From the NCBI GenBank assembly GCA_944392715.1, contig CALXXQ010000173.1:1-40700 (forward strand): DNA of 40,700 bases. Reading direction: 5' to 3'. Below are positions 17,067 to 25,455 of this stretch, piece after piece. Source of the stretch: an uncultured Brachyspira sp. Its GTDB lineage: Bacteria; Spirochaetota; Brachyspiria; Brachyspirales; Brachyspiraceae. Each line of letters opens with the position of its first letter. Position 1 is the stretch's first letter. Under the pieces are notes generated by a model. It saw nothing but the letters and a program-made list of their open reading frames with translations, made no database searches and was not told the origin of the DNA. The position numbers and the translations under genes are program-made.

Positions 17067-17633
17067 TTAGAACCAGTATCTAAATCCTAATTGAGCACCA
17101 AATGCTAATAATCCGTCTAAACCAAATCCGCTTCTTCCATCACCTATATATAAACCAAGTAATTGAAGTCCATGGCTTCCTACAGATAATACGTTCAAAG
17201 TAGGTGATACTTCTAGGAATACTTCCCAGCTCTTAGCAAATATGAAAGAGAATCCTATAGGTACTCTTAAACCAGCATGTAAAAGCCAATAATTACTTCC
17301 AAAAGAAGCATCAACACCAAGTCCAGGTCCTAAATAGAAATGAATTCCTACACTGTCCTGAAGAAGAGGAATTTTTAATCCCCACCAGTCCATAGTGAAA
17401 CCTAAACCTAAATATTGATAATTATCTGTGAAAGTACCTCTGAAGCTTAAACCAAACATCAAAGGAACTCCGCTGAACTGTCCTGTTAAAGCTAAACCAG
17501 CATGAGCAGGAAAACCGCCTACAAAAGCTAAACCTATTGCTGCTCCGTCAGAATATGCTGCCTGAGCTTTTTTAGGCATACCAACAGCCAATACAACAAC
17601 CATAGCTGTTAGTAATATAATCTTTTTTAACAT
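17067..17633 (-). CDS. BAPKO_0422-type outer-membrane beta-barrel protein
   Basis: 188 residues from ATG 17633, chosen because GGAG stands eight bases upstream; the in-frame ATG at 17645 lacks a ribosome site. Signal peptide MLKKIILLTAMVVVLAVGMPKKAQA, then AYSDGAA. About eight amphipathic strands with Gly and aromatic girdle residues (LGLGFTMDWWGLKIP; HFYLGPGLGVDASFGSNYW; PIGFSFIFAKSWEVFLEVSPTL) and the terminal FRYWF. Paralogue of the gene at 16344. It has the best promoter in the window (17663-17691) and operator-like palindromes further upstream, suggesting a strongly expressed and regulated surface protein. Confidence 0.9.
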   Translation of the reverse strand: MLKKIILLTAMVVVLAVGMPKKAQAAYSDGAAIGLAFVGGFPAHAGLALTGQFSGVPLMFGLSFRGTFTDNYQYLGLGFTMDWWGLKIPLLQDSVGIHFYLGPGLGVDASFGSNYWLLHAGLRVPIGFSFIFAKSWEVFLEVSPTLNVLSVGSHGLQLLGLYIGDGRSGFGLDGLLAFGAQLGFRYWF

Positions 17634-17662
17634 AATATTCTCCATATTTATTTATTTCTAAA

Positions 17663-17691
17663 ACTATACTACTTATACAAAAAAATGTCAA
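17663..17691 (-). promoter_or_regulatory. Strong promoter for the beta-barrel gene
   Basis: Minus strand: TTGACA (17691-17686), exactly 17 bases, TATAGT (17668-17663), 30 bases before ATG 17633. Near-consensus sigma-70 spacing. Confidence 0.8.
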
Positions 17692-17739
17692 TAAGTAACA
17701 TAATATTATTAAAAAACTTTAATTTACATCACAATATTC

Positions 17740-17782
17740 AAAGTTACTTTACATCGATAAAAATCAATTAAAGTTACTTTAC
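17740..17782. promoter_or_regulatory. Two palindromic operator-like repeats upstream of barrel gene
   Basis: AAAGTTACTTTAC occurs at 17740-17752 and again at 17770-17782, exactly 30 bp apart. The core AAAGT-T-ACTTT is a perfect inverted repeat. They lie about 50-90 bp upstream of the -35 box at 17686. A related AAAGTTACTT is at 18929-18938, before prfB. Regulator binding is inference. Confidence 0.5.
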
Positions 17783-17799
17783 TTTACGATAAAATAATT

Positions 17800-18904
17800 T
17801 TATTTTTTTATTTGCTGTTTAAGATAAGATGATATAAACTCATCTATATTGCCGTCCATAACTGAATTCATATTTCCGCTTTCATGACCTGTTCTCAAAT
17901 CTTTTACCATCTGATAAGGCTGAAAAACATAACTTCTAATCTGATTTCCCCAAGCTATATCAGTTTTCTCTCCAGCTATTTTCTGTTTTTCTTTATCTAA
18001 TTTTTCTTTCTCTAATTGATAAAGTTTAGCCTTAAGCATCTTCATAGCCATATCCTTATTATTATGCTGGCTTCTCTCAGCCTGACACTGAACAACTATA
18101 TTAGTAGGTATATGAGTAATCCTTATAGCAGAAGAGGTTTTATTGACATGCTGTCCGCCTGCTCCTGAAGCTCTGTAAGTATCTATTCTCAAATCAGCTT
18201 GATTTATTTCAACTTCAATATCTTCATCTATATCAGGCATAACGCTCACAGCAACAAATGAAGTATGTCTTTTTGCATTGGCATCGAATGGAGATATTCT
18301 AACAAGTCTATGAACACCAATTTCCGAACGCAAATATCCATAAGCATAAAGACCTTGTACATAAAAGCTTATTTGCTTTATTCCAGCCTCATCGCCTGGA
18401 AGTTCATCAGTAGTTTCAACTGTAAACCCATGTCTTTCACAGAATCTCACATACATTCTTGAAAGCATAGAAGCCCAGTCACAGCTTTCAGTACCGCCTG
18501 CCCCAGCATTTAATGTTAAATATGCATTCTTACTGTCAAACTCTCCTGAAAATAAATTTTTAGTTTCTAATTCATTAAAAACTTTCTGTAATTCCATACA
18601 TTCAGCTTCTAATTCCTTCTCCATTTCAGTATCATTTGACTCTATAGCCATTTCCACCAATTCATATACATTATTAGAATTTTTTATCAAATTTTCTATA
18701 GGCTCTATCTTATCTAAAAGAAGCATTCTCTCCTTCATAATCTTTTGAGCCGCTATATTATCATTCCAAAAATCATCTTGAGATGATATTTCATCTATCT
18801 CTTTAACCCTTTTATAAATAGAATTAGGGTCAAAGATACCCCCTTAATATTTCTGATTGTTCTTTAATATTAGATACTATACTTTTAATTTCTGATAATG
18901 TCAT
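17800..18904 (-). CDS. prfB: Peptide chain release factor 2, with programmed +1 frameshift
   Basis: Terminates translation at UGA and UAA. The first 24 codons start at ATG 18904 (MTLSEIKSIVSNIKEQSEILRGYL), then an in-frame TGA (18832-18830) is passed by a +1 shift on CTT-T into GAC (DPNSIYKRVKEIDEIS) and on to the stop at 17800; joined product 367 residues, the usual RF2 length. Visible motifs: SPF (RISPFDANAKRHTSF), which reads UGA, and GGQ (RASGAGGQHVNKTSS) for peptidyl hydrolysis. An SD-like AGGGGG at 18844-18839 precedes the shift site as in E. coli prfB. Reading from an internal ATG (18738) would lose about 55 N-terminal residues. The shift couples RF2 level to synthesis. Confidence 0.96.
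18829..18844 (-). promoter_or_regulatory. Programmed +1 frameshift site of prfB
   Basis: Minus strand reads AGGGGGTATCTTTGAC: the internal SD-like AGGGGG, slippery CTT, stop TGA followed by C. This is the classic autoregulatory RF2 frameshift signal. Confidence 0.95.
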
Positions 18905-18996
18905 AAAATGTTCCTATATTGTATATATAAAGTTACTTATATTTAGATTATAACTGACTATTATTATAATTTGCCATTTATATTTTCAATTAAAAA

Positions 18997-20178
18997 TTAT
19001 TCTTCTGTAGGTAAAATTCTAGTGCCATTTGATAGTTTTAATATATAAACATCAGCATCTCTTCTGGTTCTTTCTTTATAATGAGTATATAAATTTTCTA
19101 TAACATTCTCAACTTCAGTCTTTTTAAGGAATAATAAAACTCCTCCGCCGAAACCAGTACCTATCATTCTAGCACCCAAAACCCCATCCATATTCATAGA
19201 TTCTTCAACTAAAATATCAAGTTCTGCAGTTGAAACTTCATATAATTTACTCAAACCATCATGCGTCTTAAGTATCAAATTAGCTAAATCCTTAACAGAT
19301 CCTTTTTTTATAGCCTTAACAGCCTGATTAACTCTATCCTGTTCAGCAGAAACATATAAAGCACGTCTTTGTTCTTTATTTTGTAAAGTTTCTTTAATAA
19401 AATCTGCATCCTTAACTTTTAAATCAGATAATGATTTTAAATTACTTTTTTTCTCTTTAAGTTTTTTTAATGCATTTTCGCATTCTCTTTTTCTAGCATT
19501 GTATTCGCTGTCGCTTGAAGTTCTTTTTTTATTACTATTAATAACAGCCATACAATAATCGCCTAAATTAAAATCGAAATATTCATATTTAAGCGTTTTC
19601 ATATTAAAGAAAAATAGAGTATTTTCTTTAGACATAAAAATAGTAACATGGTCGCTTAAAGATGTTCTATGAGAAGCATATTTTATTTCACCTTCATATG
19701 ATAGCTTAGCCATTTCAATAGGGTCAACATCTTTAATATTATTTATATCCAAAGCAGCAAAAGTCAGACATGCACATAATGAACTAGATGATGATAAAGA
19801 TGTATTAAAAGGAAGGTCTGTATATACAAATATGTCCATACCATGTATTTTATACTCTTTTTCCAAAAGCACAGAAAATACACCTTTAAAATAAACAGCC
19901 CATTCATCTTCTTTATTTTTTTCTAAATCATATAATGTAAATGACTTTCTAGCTTTAAAAGAATGAGCATAGATATTAACTTTATTATCAGGTCTCTTTC
20001 TAGCTACTATATAAGTTCCCCTATCAACAGCACATGTTATTGTATCTCCGCCTGAATAATCTATAAGCTCCCCTATAACTGTTACTCTTCCTGGGGCAAA
20101 ATAAAGTTTAGTATCACCCTTATGCCCAAAAACTTCTCTAAATCTTGCTACTATTTTTAAATGTAATCTAGGTATCAT
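18997..20178 (-). CDS. galK: Galactokinase-family GHMP kinase, altered sugar-site motif
   Basis: 393 residues from ATG 20178 (GAGAG seven bases upstream); a TTG two codons earlier is less likely. GHMP motifs: galactokinase signature region GRVTVIGELIDYSGG (residues 30-44), glycine/serine loop LPFNTSLSSSSSLCACLTFAAL, and GARMIGTGFGGGVLLFL near the C-terminus. INSNKKRTSSDSEYNARKRECENA matches the galactokinase INSN-KR-SEYN-RR-CE segment closely. The signature usually reads GR-N-IGEHTDYNGG; here Asn is Thr and the sugar-contacting His is Leu, while Glu and Asp remain. The catalytic GIMDQ motif is SLSDH. It would phosphorylate galactose or a related sugar; the specificity may differ. No gal partner genes nearby. 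Confidence 0.8.
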   Translation of the reverse strand: MIPRLHLKIVARFREVFGHKGDTKLYFAPGRVTVIGELIDYSGGDTITCAVDRGTYIVARKRPDNKVNIYAHSFKARKSFTLYDLEKNKEDEWAVYFKGVFSVLLEKEYKIHGMDIFVYTDLPFNTSLSSSSSLCACLTFAALDINNIKDVDPIEMAKLSYEGEIKYASHRTSLSDHVTIFMSKENTLFFFNMKTLKYEYFDFNLGDYCMAVINSNKKRTSSDSEYNARKRECENALKKLKEKKSNLKSLSDLKVKDADFIKETLQNKEQRRALYVSAEQDRVNQAVKAIKKGSVKDLANLILKTHDGLSKLYEVSTAELDILVEESMNMDGVLGARMIGTGFGGGVLLFLKKTEVENVIENLYTHYKERTRRDADVYILKLSNGTRILPTEE

Positions 20179-20346
20179 ACTCAATCTCTCTAAAATTATC
20201 TGTTATAAATATCATAAAATGAAAAAAAATCAATAGTATAAGCTGCTGTAATTATAAAAAAAATAATATTTTCATATTAACTAAACTATATAAATTCATA
20301 AATCGTAAATTTTATAAAAAACTAAAATAAAATAATTTTAATGATA

Positions 20347-20374
20347 TTGATTTTGATATAAAACATCATATAAT
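20347..20374 (+). promoter_or_regulatory. Promoter for cysteine desulfidase gene
   Basis: TTGATT (20347-20352), 16-base spacer, TATAAT (20369-20374), 34 bases before the ATG at 20408. The rest of the 20179-20407 gap is AT-rich with nothing else seen. Confidence 0.55.
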
Positions 20375-20407
20375 ACTTCAAAATATATTTAATCGGATTA
20401 TAAATTT

Positions 20408-21676
20408 ATGAATGAAATCTTATACAACAATTATATAAATATTTTAAAAGAAGAATTAATACCAGCACTTGGATGCACTGAACCTATAGCAATAGCTTTT
20501 GCAGGTGCAAAAATAAGAGAAGTAATTGGAAATATACCTGATAATATAATTGTAAAATGCAGCGGAAATATTATAAAAAATGTAAAAGGAGTTACTGTAC
20601 CTAATTCAGGCGGATTAAAAGGTATAAATATAGCAGCGACTTTAGGATTAATTGGAGGGGATGCAAGCAAGAATCTTGAAGTTTTATCTACAGTAAAAAA
20701 AGAAGATATAGAAAAAACTAAAGAGCTTATAAATAATAATTTTTGCAAATGTGATTTTATAGATGGTTCAGAAAACTTGCATATCATAATAGAAGCCAAA
20801 TATAAAGACTCTTCTGCATTAGTAGAAATAAAAAATTCTCATACAAATGTTACAAGAATAATAAAAGACGGCATTGAATTATTAAAATCAGATAATTTAG
20901 TAAGTAAAAAGGACTATGATATAAGAGAATCTTTAAAAATAAAAGATATATTTGATTTTGCAAATACAGTTAATATAGAAGATATTAGAGAAATTATAAG
21001 CAGACAAATAGAATTAAATACTAATATTTCTAGAGAAGGCATAAAAAATGATTACGGCACAGGAATAGGAAAAACAATATTAAAGTACTATGGAGATGAT
21101 GTAAAAAACAGAGCTAAGGCTTATGCTTCTGCTGGTTCTGATGCTAGAATGGGAGGATGTGCTATGCCTGTGGTAACAAATTCAGGCAGCGGTAATCAGG
21201 GAATAACTGTATCAATCCCTGTTATAGAATATGCTAAGGAGATAAATGCTTCCGAAGAAAAATTATATAGGGCATTGGTGCTTTCAAATTTAATAGCTAT
21301 ACTTCAGAAAAAACATATAGGTAAATTATCGGCATTTTGCGGAGTTGTATGTGCTGCTACAGGAGCTGCTTCTGCAATAGCATATTTACATGAAGGAGAT
21401 TATAAAGTTATTTGCGATACCATTACAAATGCATTATGTACTATAGGAGGAATGGTTTGCGATGGTGCAAAATCTTCTTGTGCTTCTAAAATAGCTGAGG
21501 CTGTTGATTGCGGAATACTTGCATTTAATTTAGCCAGAGATGGAAAAGTATTCAAATCAGGAGACGGACTTGTAAAAGATGATATAGAAGATACAATAGA
21601 TAGTATAGGAAGAATGGCTAAAGAAGGTATGAAAGGCACTGATATAGAAATCATTAATATAATGATAGATAAATAA
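20408..21676 (+). CDS. cyuA: L-cysteine desulfidase (UPF0597/CyuA family)
   Basis: 422 residues. Members break L-cysteine into pyruvate, ammonia and sulfide, with an oxygen-labile iron-sulfur cluster. The family start PALGCTEPIAIAFAGAK is intact, followed by VPNSGGLKGINIAATLG, the central PVVTNSGSGNQGITVSIPV, and the C-terminal half with FCGVVCAATGAASA and GGMVCDGAKSSCASKIAEA, which holds the conserved Cys residues. It is alone: its promoter lies at 20347-20374 and the next gene starts 125 bp later with AAGGAG. Anaerobe-typical, in line with a host-gut spirochaete. An L-serine dehydratase-like activity is the nearest alternative. Confidence 0.9.
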   Translation: MNEILYNNYINILKEELIPALGCTEPIAIAFAGAKIREVIGNIPDNIIVKCSGNIIKNVKGVTVPNSGGLKGINIAATLGLIGGDASKNLEVLSTVKKEDIEKTKELINNNFCKCDFIDGSENLHIIIEAKYKDSSALVEIKNSHTNVTRIIKDGIELLKSDNLVSKKDYDIRESLKIKDIFDFANTVNIEDIREIISRQIELNTNISREGIKNDYGTGIGKTILKYYGDDVKNRAKAYASAGSDARMGGCAMPVVTNSGSGNQGITVSIPVIEYAKEINASEEKLYRALVLSNLIAILQKKHIGKLSAFCGVVCAATGAASAIAYLHEGDYKVICDTITNALCTIGGMVCDGAKSSCASKIAEAVDCGILAFNLARDGKVFKSGDGLVKDDIEDTIDSIGRMAKEGMKGTDIEIINIMIDK

Positions 21677-21801
21677 TAAAAATGCTTCTAAAAATATACT
21701 AGATTTATTTTTAAAAAATTGTATAATCTCATAGTAATAGTTTTCGATATATTATAATAATATAATTGTACATATAAATATTCTTATAAAAGGAGTCTTA
21801 A

Positions 21802-22644
21802 ATGGCTAGTTTAAGTGATAAAGAAATTAATGCAACTTTAACAAAAATAAGAACCGAATATGAACAAGGTGCCGAAAAATACGGAAATAAAATTTACAAT
21901 GTGAATAGTTTTAATGATAGATATAGAGAAGCTTTACAAAATAGACAGGATTTATCAAATTTTTTAATAGTTGAAATTAAAATTTTAGAAGATATAAAAA
22001 CTACTTTAAGAGACAGAGAGTTAGAAAGACAAAGGAGAAAAGCTGAAGAAGAAAAAGCTAAAGAAAACTCTTTTATGAACAAAGTAGATAATATGATAGA
22101 AAAATTCAGAAGTGCTACAGAAAAATATCCGCTTGAAGATATACATTCTAAAGCAGATCAGGAAATTTGCCATTTATATGGTGCTTTCAAAGAATTATAT
22201 AATTGTTTTTCTGTTATTAGATTTTTTTCATGCGGACCTGCTAGCGATTATGTAGTAGAAACTGCTGTAAAAGATTATGATAATCAATTTCAGAAATTTA
22301 TAATACCTGTAGGAGAAAGTAAAGTTCCTCAAATATTCTCTGACTATGTTTTCGCATTAGATAATGGGGATAATTCAAGCAGAGCTGAACAATTCATACT
22401 TAAAGAATCTGGTTTCTTCTTACATTCATTTATAGATAAAATGAGCAATATAAAGCAATTGGCTCTTAAGGCTACTAGTGATGGAGAAATTGTGCTTCCT
22501 GATTATTTAAATACGCAATCTCCTAGAGTATATAAATTTTTCAAAGGAAAAACAAAAGAAGAAATGTATGATGCTACTATAGCATATGCAAATGCAATGA
22601 TAAATGACTTTAGATTGCAAAGCTTCAAAAAAGATGGGCGTTAA
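21802..22644 (+). CDS. Conserved-type protein of unknown function with coiled coil
   Basis: 280 residues, no signal or membrane segment. The first 110 residues are helical and charged (RDRELERQRRKAEEEKAKENSF, about 75-97, a coiled coil). The rest is helical with FGSCG-type features (VIRFFSCGPASDYVVETAV near 145) and a proline-containing C-terminal part ending FRLQSFKKDGR. AAGGAG is well placed before ATG 21802. The next gene starts inside its last codons (22634), so the products may be linked. I do not recognise a family. Confidence 0.75.
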   Translation: MASLSDKEINATLTKIRTEYEQGAEKYGNKIYNVNSFNDRYREALQNRQDLSNFLIVEIKILEDIKTTLRDRELERQRRKAEEEKAKENSFMNKVDNMIEKFRSATEKYPLEDIHSKADQEICHLYGAFKELYNCFSVIRFFSCGPASDYVVETAVKDYDNQFQKFIIPVGESKVPQIFSDYVFALDNGDNSSRAEQFILKESGFFLHSFIDKMSNIKQLALKATSDGEIVLPDYLNTQSPRVYKFFKGKTKEEMYDATIAYANAMINDFRLQSFKKDGR

Positions 22645-23566
22645 TAAAATAATTCTTCTACTTTTTTCATTGATTGCATTTTCATTATATCCTCAAACTA
22701 ATGAAGTATTTGAATATAATAGAAAAAATTTATCAAATGCATATAGATATTATAAAGCTAAAAATTATAAAAAAGCAGCTGAATTATTTGAATATGAAAT
22801 AGAATACTCCCCTATTCTTAAAATTGAATATTTTGAAAACCTAGCTAATTCATATATGTATTTAAAAGACTATACTAATATGCTTAGAGCTGCTAGAAAT
22901 GGAATAATAGTAAATAGATTTTCTTCAAAACTATATTTTCAAAAGGGATATGCTCTTTATAAATTAGGAGATACTAATAAAGCAATTGATTCTATAAGAT
23001 ATTCAATAAGCTTAAAACCAAATGATGCATATATGAATAATTTTTTAGGTCTATTATACTTATATGTAGAAGATTATAAACAAGCTGAATCTTCATTTTT
23101 AAAAGCTACAGTTTATAGTCCTAATAATGTAGTTTATATGGTAAATCTTGCTGCTACTTATGAAAGAGATAAAAATTACAATTCTGCTCTAAATACATAT
23201 GAAGAAGCGTACAAAATAGACCCAACTTACAGAGGCTTAAGAGACTCTATAATTAGAAATAAAAATATAATAGCAAAAATATCTGGAAATACAAATATAA
23301 ATATTGAAGATAATATTATAAATACAAATAGAAATAATATAACTTATGATGAAGATATAGAAGCAAAGCCTATAGAAATAGATATAATGGAATCTGCCAC
23401 AAATACTATAGTGACTAATAATATCATAGATACGAATAATATAGTTACAAATGATACTATGATAAATACAAATGATATATCTACAAATATTATAAACACA
23501 ACAAATACAAATAATATATCAGATAATACCAATATAGAAAATAATACTGCATCTACTAATGAATAA
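22634..23566 (+). CDS. Secreted TPR protein with Asn/Thr-rich tail
   Basis: 310 residues from ATG 22634, with signal helix KIILLLFSLIAFSLYPQ. An upstream start at 22604 would put ten residues ahead of the signal. TPR motifs run to about residue 200: AYRYYKAKNYKKAAELFEYE; KLYFQKGYALYKLGDTNKAIDSIRY; YMNNFLGLLYLYVEDYKQAESSFLKA; NLAATYERDKNYNSALNTYEEAYKIDP. The last 90 residues are low-complexity Asn, Thr and Ile. Overlaps the previous gene by 11 bp, which suggests translational coupling. Probably exported scaffold; partner unknown. Confidence 0.8.
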   Translation: MGVNKIILLLFSLIAFSLYPQTNEVFEYNRKNLSNAYRYYKAKNYKKAAELFEYEIEYSPILKIEYFENLANSYMYLKDYTNMLRAARNGIIVNRFSSKLYFQKGYALYKLGDTNKAIDSIRYSISLKPNDAYMNNFLGLLYLYVEDYKQAESSFLKATVYSPNNVVYMVNLAATYERDKNYNSALNTYEEAYKIDPTYRGLRDSIIRNKNIIAKISGNTNINIEDNIINTNRNNITYDEDIEAKPIEIDIMESATNTIVTNNIIDTNNIVTNDTMINTNDISTNIINTTNTNNISDNTNIENNTASTNE

Positions 23567-23622
23567 TATTGATTATATAAAAAATTATTGTATGATTATT
23601 ATAATGAAAATAGGATATTATA

Positions 23623-24078
23623 ATGCATACTATAAAAAATACATTAGAAGAATATTCTGATAGAAAATTATATCAAAATATAAATCTATCCAATTATATA
23701 AAGATTTCTCAAAAATGGAATGAAATTATGGGGGAAGTTCTATCAAAAATATGCTATCCTTCATTTTATAGAAATGCAGTTCTTACTGTAACTATAATAG
23801 ATAGTGTATGGGCTAATGAAATATTTATGAATAGAAATAATATATTCAAAAATATCAAAAAAGAAACCAATATAGAAGTAGTTGAATTAAAAACTAGAAT
23901 AGGAGAAATCAATAATACTTCAGAAAAAATTAATAATAAAAAAGAGCCTATTAAAGAATTAACAAAAGAACATAAAGAATGGATAGATAATGTAATAAAA
24001 GAATCAAATATAAAAGATGAAAGAATGAAAGAGATGTTTTACAATATACTAAGATATGAGGATAATGATGATAGATGA
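23623..24078 (+). CDS. DUF721/DciA-like protein
   Basis: 151 residues. The N-terminal half fits DUF721/DciA: ISQKWNEIMGEVLSKICYPSFYRNAVLTVTIIDSVWANEIFMNRNNIF matches the W-x-IxG-xLxx, L-V-V-x-S-WA-EL pattern. DciA loads the replicative helicase DnaB in bacteria that lack DnaC. Here a charged helical tail (about 100-151) follows. AGGAT precedes ATG 23623. The following gene starts inside its end (24068). Helicase-loader role is inferred from family. Confidence 0.75.
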   Translation: MHTIKNTLEEYSDRKLYQNINLSNYIKISQKWNEIMGEVLSKICYPSFYRNAVLTVTIIDSVWANEIFMNRNNIFKNIKKETNIEVVELKTRIGEINNTSEKINNKKEPIKELTKEHKEWIDNVIKESNIKDERMKEMFYNILRYEDNDDR

Positions 24079-24946
24079 TAAATTTATAAAAAAGCTGATT
24101 TTAGAATATAAATCTACTAGAAGTATTATCGCTTTAAAAGAAATCAATGAACATTTATCTAATTATATTTATAATTATCCTAGAAAAGTTTTCGGAGTTT
24201 TTCATGATGATGCTTTGGAATTTTATTCTTATTATATAGAAAGAATAGATAATATAATAATAAAATATAATGAAACTGATGCTAAATTTATTACTTGGTT
24301 TACATATACATTAAGAAGTCATTATTTGAATTTTTTGGACCATAAAAAGAGAAAAAATAAATATAAAAAACAGGAAATATCAATAGATGCTCCATTATGC
24401 GGAAAAGAAGCATTAACTCTTCATGATGTACTTTATGACAGCAAATCTTATGTTATGAATGAATATACTAATAATTATAATGAAAATAATATTGAAAAAC
24501 TTTCACTAAATATGTTTAATTATATAGAAAAACAATTCACAGATAGAGATTCAATAGCATTCTTTATACATAATTTAGAATTATTTATAAATCTTATAAT
24601 ACAGCCTTTAATGAAATATTTTAATATTAATTATGAAGAAGCATATTCTATAATAGAAAAAGCAAGATCTACATATATAAACAAATATAATGAAATAATA
24701 AAACAGCAAGATAAAATAGCAAAAGTAAATCATAAAATAGAAGAAAATAATAAAAGAGGGCTTTTTACAGTACATTTGGCTAGCAAAAAACAAAATTATA
24801 TAAAAAAACTGCATTCTATAAAAATAAATGTACCTTATGATTTTATAGCAAAGCTTTTGAGTATTACAAGTAATGCTGTTACAAAAATTATAAATAAAAT
24901 AAAATCTAATTTGAAAGAACATTTTAATAATTTACTGGATTTATGA
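24068..24946 (+). CDS. Divergent sigma-70-like protein
   Basis: 292 residues from ATG 24068, selected because GAGGA lies five bases upstream, inside the end of the preceding gene (in-frame ATGs at 24056 and 24065 exist). Near residues 40-105 the pattern FHDDALEFYSYYIERIDNII then KFITWFTYTLRSHYLNFLDHKKRK resembles sigma region 2 (2.3-2.4: F-x-TW-x-x-x-IRN). The last 40 residues, VPYDFIAKLLSITSNAVTKIINKIK, look like the region-4 helix-turn-helix (IA-LLGIS-xTV-x-I-x-x). The long middle is helical and not like a normal sigma. Ends one base before a small gene that resembles an anti-sigma factor. The role is inferred; a shared ancestor could not be checked. Confidence 0.55.
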   Translation: MIDDKFIKKLILEYKSTRSIIALKEINEHLSNYIYNYPRKVFGVFHDDALEFYSYYIERIDNIIIKYNETDAKFITWFTYTLRSHYLNFLDHKKRKNKYKKQEISIDAPLCGKEALTLHDVLYDSKSYVMNEYTNNYNENNIEKLSLNMFNYIEKQFTDRDSIAFFIHNLELFINLIIQPLMKYFNINYEEAYSIIEKARSTYINKYNEIIKQQDKIAKVNHKIEENNKRGLFTVHLASKKQNYIKKLHSIKINVPYDFIAKLLSITSNAVTKIINKIKSNLKEHFNNLLDL

Positions 24947-24947
24947 T

Positions 24948-25448
24948 ATGAGCAAATATAATTATACAGAAGAAGAAATTATAAATTATGTTAATGGCAT
25001 AAAAGTATCAGATGATTTTTTAAAAGAGCTGGAATTAAATGCTGATTTACAAAGAGAAGTAAGTTCTTTAAAAAATGATTTATTTCTTATGGAAAATATA
25101 GAAGATTCTAATATGCTTAAAGAGTCAAAAATAAAACCAATTATAAATATAAAAAATGGTATAATAGATTATATGCTTTATTTCAGTAAACTTACTCCAT
25201 TAGCATCAAGAGGTGAAGATGATAAAAAAATAAAAGATATTTATGTTTATAAAAATATAGAAATATATAAAAGTGATAATGAATACTATATTAATATTAG
25301 CAATATAAAAAATTGGTGTGTTATAGAATATAATGGAGAAAAAATAGTTAATATATTCGGAGAAAGAAATAATTATTCTTCAAATTTAAAAAATGGGAAT
25401 TATAATATAAAAGCTGATGATAATGAAATTTCAATAAATATAGAATAA
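24948..25448 (+). CDS. Small soluble protein, possible anti-sigma partner
   Basis: 166 residues, no membrane helix. The first 45 residues (YTEEEIINYVNGIKVSDDFLKELELNADLQREVSSLK) follow the anti-sigma N-terminal plan: short helix, small loop, helix with a final N-D-L-Q-R-E turn, but with no Cys/His zinc site. The middle is helical, and the C-terminal half (about 95-166) is beta-rich with YKNIEIYKSDNEYYINISNIKNWCVIEYNGEKIVNIFGE. Its ATG lies one base after the stop of the sigma-like gene. Pairing is inferred from position and pattern. Confidence 0.55.
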   Translation: MSKYNYTEEEIINYVNGIKVSDDFLKELELNADLQREVSSLKNDLFLMENIEDSNMLKESKIKPIINIKNGIIDYMLYFSKLTPLASRGEDDKKIKDIYVYKNIEIYKSDNEYYINISNIKNWCVIEYNGEKIVNIFGERNNYSSNLKNGNYNIKADDNEISINIE

Positions 25449-25455
25449 ATTTAAT

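Noticed and set aside
20179-20184. TTG start two codons before the galactokinase ATG
   Set aside because: The ribosome site GAGAG is better spaced for the ATG at 20178.
23300-23560. Asn/Thr/Ile-rich repeat-like tail of the TPR gene as a separate repeat
   Set aside because: It is low-complexity AT-rich coding sequence within one open frame, without a clear unit.
24608-24922. Minus-strand frame of about 104 codons with many aromatic residues
   Set aside because: It mirrors the sigma-like coding strand and has a composition typical of antisense AT-rich frames.
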